A stretch of DNA of 64,000 nt from Branchiostoma floridae. Taxonomy: Eukaryota > Chordata > Leptocardii > Amphioxiformes > Branchiostomatidae. The stretch covers positions 16,166,523-16,230,522 of the forward strand of contig NC_049994.1 in the NCBI RefSeq assembly GCF_000003815.2, written 5' to 3'. Made by a program: the position numbers and the translations under genes. The notes under the pieces are model-generated. The model saw nothing but the letters and a program-made list of their open reading frames with translations. It made no database searches and was not told the origin of the DNA. Positions 56,503 to 64,000 of the stretch are shown piece after piece; position 1 is the stretch's first letter; every line of letters begins with the position of its first letter.

Positions 56503-59500
56503 ATGGCGGTACGGAAGAAAGACGGCGGACCAAACGTGAAATTTTACGACTCGCCCGACACCGTAGCACAGTTCGAGCAAGTGCGGAGCTGGCTCTCTAA
56601 GAACTGCAAGAAGGTAAGCTTTCTTTTAAGACCAAACACGCCTGCATCAAGAAAGACAATCGCAAGAAATCGGGCCAACTTGTCAACCCGTTTTGGGCCC
56701 CATACAATGCCAGGCGTCCCTCCATTGTTTGATTGGAAAGGAAAGCGTGGGGAAGTCTGGCGGGTTTGTTTTGAAACGCCCGCCTTCCGGGGAACGGGAA
56801 CTTTGCTCCTGGCTGAAACTTCTCACGGGCTTACAAACTCCGTTATGCAGTCCCGTGTGATATACGCATTTGACCGATTTTTTCAGGTTGCTTTTTTGCC
56901 CCCCCCCCCTCCCGATTTACTAAATCGTAAATGTAGATTATATAATCACCAGGTGTATTATAAATATGATATGGGTCTTTCTTCCTTCAGAGTGTATTGG
57001 AGATAGATAGCTGAATATTGAAGACCCTGAATACACAACTAAGTAAAACACAACCTGCCAACCGTCATAATTTCAGGCTGGATTTTATATTAATCGGTTG
57101 CTTTAAAGGTACTAAAATCTTGTTTTAACATGCATATTACTAGCACTATGACCTGCCATTATATTGTTTTGGTAGGTAATACTATGCTGTCTTCTTTGTG
57201 TAGCAAAGAAACAAAGATCAAATGATATGCCAACAATTAATAATAAAACTATATGTATACAAATGTTGTTATTATAGCACACATAGGGAGAGCCACTGAC
57301 CAACAAAGGGCTGGCTTCCATAGGCCTTGGCTACTGCACAGTTTACAGAGTACTAATATAATGTTTACAAAAATGATTTCATCAGGTAGTTCATACTCTC
57401 ATAGGATAGTAGAGTTATCTTTTACACAACTGTATACTGTTCATGAGAAGCAGAACTCCAGTTATAAGCTCTGAGGAAGATGTCTGATTGGCATTGAAAC
57501 GTCATCAGGTAATATTAACTGGTTGTGTAATCGTAAAAGAAAACTCTACTATCCTAACATGATGTATGTTGTTGTTGTTGTTGTTGACAGCACACACAGG
57601 CAGAGCCACTGACCAACAAAGGGCTGGCTTCCATCGGCCTTGGCTGCTGCATGGTTTACAAACTAATATAATGTTGTTGTTGTTGTTGTTGACAGCACAC
57701 ATAGGCGGAGCCACTGACCAACAAAGGGTTGGCTTCCATGGGCCTTGGCTGCTGCATGGTTTACAGACTAATACATGTACTATAATGTTGTTTTTGTTTT
57801 TGTTGTTGTTTACAGCACACACAGGCGGAGCCACTGACCAACAAAGGGCTGGCCAGTCTGACAGTGCAACTCTTACAGTACCAGGAGGACAGCTTCGGCA
57901 AACATGTCAGCAAACCACCTCTCACCAAACTCCCTGTAAGTACAAACCACCTCTCACCAAACTCCCTGTAAGTACAAACCACCTCTCACCAAACTCCCTG
58001 TAAGTACAAACCACCTCTCACCAAACTCCCTGTAAGTACAAACCACCTCTCACCAAACTCCCTGTAAGTACAACCAACTCTCACCAAACTCCCTGTAAGT
58101 ACAGTACAAACCACCTCTCACCAAACTCCCTATAAGTACAGTACAAACCACCTCTCACCAAACTCCCTGTAAGTACAAACCACCTCTCACCAAACTCCCT
58201 GTGAGTATCCAACAAACCATCCAAACCTACAGGTCAGGGGTTCGAATCCCAGTTGTTGTTGTTGTTGTTGTTGTTGCCCTCAGCAGACATGAACAGTACA
58301 GGAAGTGGTTGTAGTCTTTACTCTAAGCCATGGTCAACTGATATAATCTTCAAGCAGGTGTTGGGGTGGACAATTGGACTAGGACAGGAGCATTTTCTGA
58401 TCTGTTGGCTTTTCTGAGCCTTCTAGCCAAGATAATATTTGTCCACTAATTGACATGTGCTTGTAGATTGTACTGTTTGTTCTTATTGTTAAAGACTTGC
58501 ATGGCGAAGGAAGATCATCTCTGCACGCGCAGTGAGCTAGACTGGTGCGGTAGCCCTTACTTTCCTCTTTTCACAAACGCTAACAGACTGAGGTAAACTA
58601 AACCCTTCTTTGTTGACCCATGCAGGTTAAACTGTTCATGGACTTTAAGCCAGGCGGCGGCCTCTGCCACATCCTGGCTGCAGTCTTCAAGTTCAAGAGT
58701 GACCAGGGATGGTGAGTGGGGAAATACACATGGAGTGTACCAGGGCTCTAGCCAGCTCGAAATTTTTTTCCGTCAGCCAATTCCCATTGTCGCGAAAACA
58801 CTATTCCAGGAGCTAGGGAGACTGAACTGAGACCTTGAAAAACGGATTTTTAATGAGATTGTCGTATGCGAAAGGGTGCCGACACACTTTGTCAACAATC
58901 ATAACAATAGCAAAACAAACGGTGTGTGGCTTTTACGGCGCCCCCAAGCCGCCTGTAGCTTCCACCAAGGATTTTTGTCCATCAAGGTTGACGGATTGGT
59001 TTTAAATTTTTTCCGTCACACGCAGCAAATTTCCGTCAATTGACGGAAAACGGACGCTGGCTAGAGCCCTGGAGTGTATGGATGTACAAAACACAGGGTC
59101 TTTATGCATGCAAAAGATTGTAACAGTCCTATACAGTAAAATACCATGATGCAGATATATGTACATGTCATTTTTTGGTCCACATCTTTCCAGCTTCCAT
59201 AATTTCTATCTCTGTATTGCATACATGTAGATTTTTTTTAGATATTGTACCTACTACAAAATGTAGTAAAATAACATCCAGGGCACTGTACTGTACAAGT
59301 CCAGGTACCAGTACTGTGGTTTGGGTACAGCTACCTGTTCATATACCTGAGCTTAGGCAATATGCCCCCATGGATAGATAAAAATGAATAATCATATACA
59401 TACACAAGAATCGTAACCATACATGTATATGTTTATGTTGTTCCCTTCTGCCCTGTTCTGTGTACAGGCGAAGGTTTGATTTTCAGAATCCATCTCGTAT

Positions 59501-60577
59501 GGACCGAAACGTCGAGATGTTCATGAATCATGTATATGTTTATGTTGTTCCCTTCTGCCCTGTTCTGTGTACAGGCGAAGGTTTGATTTTCAGAATCCAT
59601 CTCGTATGGACAGAAATGTCGAGATGTTCATGAACATCGAGAGAAGCCTGGTACAGGTGGGTGGCCTGGTGAGACTTTTTGCATAACATTTTTTTACCCA
59701 CACACATTTAACTAGGATATTTTCCTTGTCGATAGAACTTTGTATGAAAATAAGTGTAAATAGCAGAAAACAGCTGAGCAAATATGAATGGAGACATACT
59801 GGACTCTTGTAATTTGGAAGGCTACAAAGATACATACTCAGTAGTAAGCATCGCTTATTGCAGAAGACTGAAGGTACAATATTGTTAAGGCAAACTTGCT
59901 AAGGTTCAGTCCTACCAGTAAAGTCATTGTGCAGTATCTACAGCTAATTTACAGTGTCAATGATAAAGTACACAGACTCAGTAAAACATATAAACGGTGT
60001 CATGACTTCATGATGATGAGGTTTCTGTAAAAACAGCAAAAGTAAAACTACTGTGAACGTTTCAAGATTTCCAAGTAGTTTAGTTAATCCGTTAACCTGT
60101 GTGCCCTTTCATCAGTGGTGATGTTTTCCCTCTCTCTCCTCCCACAGAATGACTGTCTGACCCGACCCAACATCTACATGATGCCAGAGGTAGAACCCAA
60201 ACTGCAGGGCAAACTCAAGGACATCATAAAGAGACATCAGGTAAGTTAACATGTCTGTATGAAGGTAACTCAAGGTATACACACACACACGCGCACACGC
60301 ACATGCAAACACACATGCAAACACACATGCAAACTGAAGGACATCATCAAGAGACACCAGGTAAGTTGGTGTCTGCAAGCTCACTCAAGGTACACACACA
60401 GATACACACACACATCCTTACACACACACACACACACACACACATACACACATCCTTGCACACACACACACACAACATCTACATGATGCCCGAGGTAGAG
60501 CCCAAACTGCAGGGTAAACTCAAGGACATCATCAAGAGACACCAGGTAAGTTTACATGTCTGTATGATCAAGCTCAC

Positions 60578-60626
<49 letters not shown>

Positions 60627-61378
60627 TGATGCCAGAGGTAGAACCCAAACTGCAGGGCAAACTCAAGGACATCATAAAGAGACACCAGCTAAGTTTACAT
60701 GTCTGTATGATAAATTAGTTCACTCAAGGTACACACAGAGACACACACATACACACACAGGAACATAAACACATGCAAACTCAAGGACATTATCAAGAGA
60801 CAACAGGTAAGTTTATGTGTCTGTATGAACAAGGTATCACTCAAGGTACACACATACACATACACATAAACACAGACATCTTCCTCAGAGATTTTAACTA
60901 GAGTTCTGCTTCTTGCTGCTATATGTAGCCGATGCAGGTGGCGCTTATGCTGTGAGAACACAGTCCCAAATATGGCTTGGTTTATGAAAAGTTTAACTTT
61001 GTTGTTTACAGGGCACTGTGACAGATGACAAGACCGCTGCCACCCATATCGTGTTCCCACCTGTCCCACCTTATTCTGAACGTAAGACTTACATCTCTGT
61101 TACTATCAATTTTTCTTTTAACAGTGACTGTTTATTAAAGGTAGAGAACGTACCTCCAAATTTTCAATGTCTACCAGTACATCTTGGATGCGGAGAATGG
61201 TCTAGTCTCGATCTCGAGAGAGAATATGAGACTAGACCAGGCTCGCGAGAGAATATGAGACTAGACCAGGCTTTGATAAACAGTCACTGTTAGTAGGAAA
61301 ATTGATAGTATTTTCTCACTGGGAAAGAACAATGTCAAAACAAATGTTAACTTGTTGAACTAAGGCGCATTGTACACG

Positions 61379-61409
<31 letters not shown>

Positions 61410-63968
61410 AATTCGAGTTGTAACAATGCACTTTTTACTGGTACATGTATGTGTGTCTTTTAGATTGGGTACTAGCAACACTGCATTTTTATTGGTACGT
61501 AACTGTCAGAGGAGTTTGCTTACGTAGTTGACCACTGATATATTTGTCTTTTTTTTCCCCACAGCTCATATACGAGACACAGGTATGTAACGGGATTTTT
61601 TCTTTAATTTTCAAAGAATACTTTTTTAATGATTCTAAATTTTTGTACGGCATAAAGTGAGTGTACTGGCTGTTTTTCATGATTGCAGCACAGTGTTCCC
61701 TTTATGGATTTTCACTTAAAGATAAAAAATGACACTGTTTTTTCTTGTTTGTAGAGGACTGGATCCGTCCCATCATGATCCTGAACAACCGGACCCTGGT
61801 GCACTGGTGGCACTACCCTGACAGGTAAGAATGGTCGAGTAAAAGCTCACCTGTGTTGGTAGAGTCCATAGTTGTATAACCAGAATAGCTACAGTAAATA
61901 ACCGGACCCTGGTGGCACTACCCTGACACGTGAGGAGTTCAACATTTTGGATGGTGATGTAAAGCTGGCAGCCCTGTATATTATAGGGGAGCTTCAGGCA
62001 TCAAAACTTTGCGTGTAAAAGAATCCAACACAGTTATCGCGAAGAGTAGGCCGTGCTTGGCTATAGAACCAAGCCGTAGTGAATCCGCATTGTACTATCA
62101 GCTGCCGAAAAAGCAGTGCTTTGTTGTTTATGTTTATTGTTTGTTGTTTTCCCGACAGTTACGACACCTGGACCCCCAGCAGTGAAGTGAACCAGGAGCC
62201 CGACCTCCCCCCTCCCCACCAGGGGTCATGGAAGGTACGCAAAACTCACTCAGAAAATCTGGAAACTTGATATCTGTCAAACATATCTACATGTCTACGT
62301 TGTAGATGGCATTAAAAGTTTAAGTCCTTCCTGCACCAGATGGTGCAAAGGGCAGTGCAGCACTACAGCAGGGGGCTAGTCCATAGGTAGTGGTGTGTGT
62401 TTAGCTACCATACTCCTTCTCAAAAGTACTAAAAGAGAGAAAGCAGCATATACCATGTCCTGGGACGGAACTCACAACCTGCTAAATGCAAAGTGATAAC
62501 TCTATCCACTTTGCCATTGCTACCTACCTGTTGGCCGTTGCAACAGTTATATATCATTTGAAAGCTTATTATGATACCCCATTGTTGACGTTCATGTATT
62601 TATGGGACAAGACCAGGGCTGCTAATGTGCGTGTCACAGAAACCACTTAAGTACAGATCATATGCCTCAATGACATACAAGTACATGTAATAAGATATAC
62701 ATAGTTTAAGGTATCCAGCCAAGAAGCATTCAAGAAAATATCTTTTTTTTTCTCCTCAGGTGAATGCCCGCTGGCTTACAGACCTGGAGGAGTTTAACGA
62801 ATGGATGAACGAGGAAGACTATGAGATCGATGAATCAGTAAGCTGATTTTCTTCATTTGATCATAAACTTAAAATTGTTATACCCATAGTGAATATCTCA
62901 GATATTTCCTTACCATACACTGTACATGTATGTCATGCAAACCTGTGAAATAGAATGTCTCAACTAAAACATTTCTAGCTGTGGTTGAAGTTTTAATTTG
63001 AGTTGCACATGTTTAATTTATCTATATAAATTGCCTTTAGCAAGAATGCATTGACATGTAAATAGATTATAATCTTAATATAGATTTTCTTAACAAAAAC
63101 ATTTCTAACTGAATGAAAACGTTTCAATGTAAGCCACATGTGTCAATACAAAAACTGATAAATTGCCATTAGCAAAAGAACATGTTGACAAAACGTAATG
63201 AAACTTTTCATCTGCTTTGCTATGATCTTACTGTAATAAAATCCATATCTTTATACTGTATGATTGATTGATTGATTGATTGATGACAGGAGCCAAACAC
63301 CATCCCGAGACGAAATGGTATCCGGATGAAGTCTGCAGCAGAGGAGGTGGGCAGAAAGCATTCCAATTGTTTGGTTGCATTAACTTTCATACTGCAAATT
63401 TTCATTGTGTTTACAGTTTTTTTTGCGACTTTTCACTCCTACTCATCAAACTCCAATATGTTGTTCTATCTTTCATTGAGTTAATCGTAATGTTATAGTA
63501 CTACAGAAGAAGCCATTGAATTGCACAACCCATTTGCCAGAATATGTCGTGCAATTATCCGGGTGGTTCAACAATGCGAAGTTATCTAGCCGCACTGCAC
63601 TGGCTTGGGATTTGGGGATTCCGTGCAATTAACAGAAGTGTGCAATCATCTGTTGTGCAATTAAGTGGCTTCCACTGTATCATCTTAACTGTACACTGCC
63701 TTATGGTACTATCAGACACCAAAAGTACAAGCCTTGTAAGACCAGACTGTAAAGTTTGAACCACTCACATCAGGAAGGACCCCTTCTCTCGCTGATAAGT
63801 GGTGGGTTCTTTAACATGTCTATGTTATACATTGTTTTGTAACCAGAAAACTGCCTTTTTCCAGATGTCCCACTCTGAGGAGCCTGAGAGAAGGGAGAGG
63901 GGCAAACCTGGGCCCAAGAAGCGCAAGAGGTCCCCCTCCCCAGACCCTACCAAGAAGAAGAAAAAGGG
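56503..63968 (+). CDS. SMARCC: SMARCC (BAF155/BAF170), SWI/SNF core subunit, 5' part
   Basis: Scaffold subunit of BAF/SWI-SNF chromatin remodelling complexes in the nucleus. Twelve exons in phase: 56503-56613, 57816-57935, 58626-58711, 59575-59656, 60148-60240, 61012-61081, 61565-61582, 61755-61824, 62159-62234, 62760-62837, 63290-63346 and 63865-63968. Landmarks: [97 protein letters not shown] and [17 protein letters not shown], all matching vertebrate SMARCC1/2 in order. This covers the N-terminal MarR-like/BRCT/chromo module and the basic linker; SWIRM and SANT lie beyond the window. ATGs at 56491 and 56500 are in frame, but 56503 has the best context and gives the family's usual MAVRKK. 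The last exon could instead read to a stop at 63984, but a GGTACAG donor at 63969 fits better. Confidence 0.93.
57278..57757 (+). repeat. Three decoy copies of the SMARCC exon 2 acceptor half
   Basis: At about 57278-57345, 57590-57660 and 57695-57770 the acceptor plus the first ~35 bases of exon 2 (GCCACTGACCAACAAAGGG) are repeated. Each continues with a shared GGCTTCCATnGGCCTTGGCT stretch that is not in exon 2, and mostly follows (GTT)n and GACAG. Confidence 0.9.
57936..58206 (+). repeat. Array of SMARCC exon 2 donor copies
   Basis: The last 25 bases of exon 2 with its donor (CTCACCAAACTCCCT/GTAAGT) occur nine times in tandem, counting the real one at 57935, in units of about 31-39 bases. 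Seven donors are GTAAGT, one is GTGAGT and one is destroyed (ATAAGT). Confidence 0.95.
58741..59071. mobile_element. hAT-like MITE in SMARCC intron
   Basis: Perfect 16-base inverted ends (CAGGGCTCTAGCCAGC) and 8-base flanking repeats GAGTGTAC/GAGTGTAT (58733-58740, 59072-59079). 331 bases, non-coding, with TTCCGTCA words at both sides. Confidence 0.88.
59421..59656 (+). repeat. Tandem duplication covering the start of SMARCC exon 4
   Basis: A ~107-base unit (TATGTTTATGTTGTTCCCTT ... TGTACAG plus the first ~60 bases of exon 4) is present twice. The upstream copy (59469-59527) keeps the acceptor and CGAAGGTTTGATTTTCAGAA but loses the exon end. Two base differences are seen between the copies. 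Confidence 0.88.
60148..60808 (+). repeat. Five copies of the 3' edge of SMARCC exon 5 among (CA)n tracts
   Basis: After the real exon (60148-60240), partial copies end at 60360, 60545, 60689 and 60808. All keep ACATCATxAAGAGACAxCAG or a near match. Donors are GTAAGT in three; in the 60689 copy the site is CTAAGT. The copies are parted by CA microsatellites and differ by a few, mostly silent, bases. Confidence 0.92.
61198..61270. repeat. Inverted repeat of GAGACTAGACCA
   Basis: TGGTCTAGTCTCGATCTCGA pairs with two copies of GAGACTAGACCA in a SMARCC intron; TCTCGAGA is at the centre. Confidence 0.7.
61565..61582 (+). CDS. SMARCC: SMARCC 18-base microexon
   Basis: CTCATATACGAGACACAG between CCCCACAG and GTATGT. 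It joins 61081 and 61755 in phase and supplies HIRDT before EDWIRP, where vertebrate proteins have an acidic linker. Skipping it would also keep the frame. Confidence 0.75.
61893..61936 (+). repeat. Copy of the 3' edge of SMARCC exon 8
   Basis: AATAACCGGACCCTGG then TGGCACTACCCTGACACGTG repeats the end of exon 61755-61824 with a six-base internal loss and a changed donor (ACACGTGAGG). Confidence 0.75.
62310..62530 (-). mobile_element. tRNA-derived SINE, second copy
   Basis: Same family as 3505-3800. On the minus strand, TGGCAAAGTGGATAGAG and GGTTGTGAGTTCCGTCCC are A- and B-box-like. It lies in a SMARCC intron. Confidence 0.65.
63497..63678. mobile_element. MITE with GAAGC...AATTGCACAA ends, copy 2
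   Basis: TACAGAAGAAGCCATTGAAT at the left and TTAAGTGGCTTCCACTGTA at the right are imperfect inverted repeats with inner TTGCACAA/TTGTGCAA. Related to 8208-8383. In a SMARCC intron. Confidence 0.7.
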
Positions 63969-64000
63969 GTACAGAAGAGGCTAGATTTTGCCGGCTATAA

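Overview
The window looks like draft genomic DNA of a cephalochordate (amphioxus, Branchiostoma-like). It shows vertebrate-like exon-intron genes with GT-AG introns, a tandem family of RING/B-box/NHL and Death/NHL genes (both domain classes are strongly expanded in amphioxus), tRNA- and 5S-derived repeats, Penelope, Gypsy, LINE and hAT-like elements, and two runs of N (53312-53608, 54438-54537). The species assignment is inference. No search was run; every gene name comes from reading translations and comparing with known families.

Layout. (1) 866-14867, minus strand: most of a cytosolic methionyl-tRNA synthetase gene (MARS1 type), 17 exons from the linker before the catalytic core to the start of the WHEP domain. 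One short exon between 9577 and 10595 is not visible. (2) 15.7-41.7 kb, plus strand: a tandem array of six related genes. Two are intronless TRIM-NHL genes (15784-17628 intact; 35801-37645 with one in-frame stop). Four are Death-domain/coiled-coil/NHL genes (19581-21684 and 39874-41661 intact; 29682-31681 shortened; 25267-27079 broken). There is also a solo first exon at 24132. The NHL halves are nearly the same in both classes, so the N-terminal module (RING/B-box or Death) appears to have been swapped on a common propeller. Penelope reverse transcriptase fragments recur as part of the duplicated cassette. (3) 42.3-49.1 kb, minus strand: a nearly complete Gypsy-type LTR retrotransposon with two frame breaks in pol. 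(4) 50.5-53 kb: weak exon-like pieces of an unrecognised minus-strand gene, then a tract packed with ATGTGA hexamers, then assembly gaps. (5) 55432-55914, minus strand: two exons with a MetRS-like N-terminus, head to head with (6) SMARCC (BAF155/BAF170, SWI/SNF core subunit), plus strand, 56503 to beyond the window end, 12 exons seen.

If the exons at 55.4-55.9 kb are the start of the same MARS gene, the whole immune-type array and the Gypsy element sit inside its introns on the opposite strand. The most unusual pattern is that in two unrelated housekeeping genes (MARS and SMARCC) the edges of exons, each with its own splice site, are copied several times into the neighbouring intron. At SMARCC exon 2 this makes three decoy acceptors upstream and an array of nine donor copies downstream. 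Together with the modular RING-NHL/Death-NHL array, this is the part of the window most worth following up.
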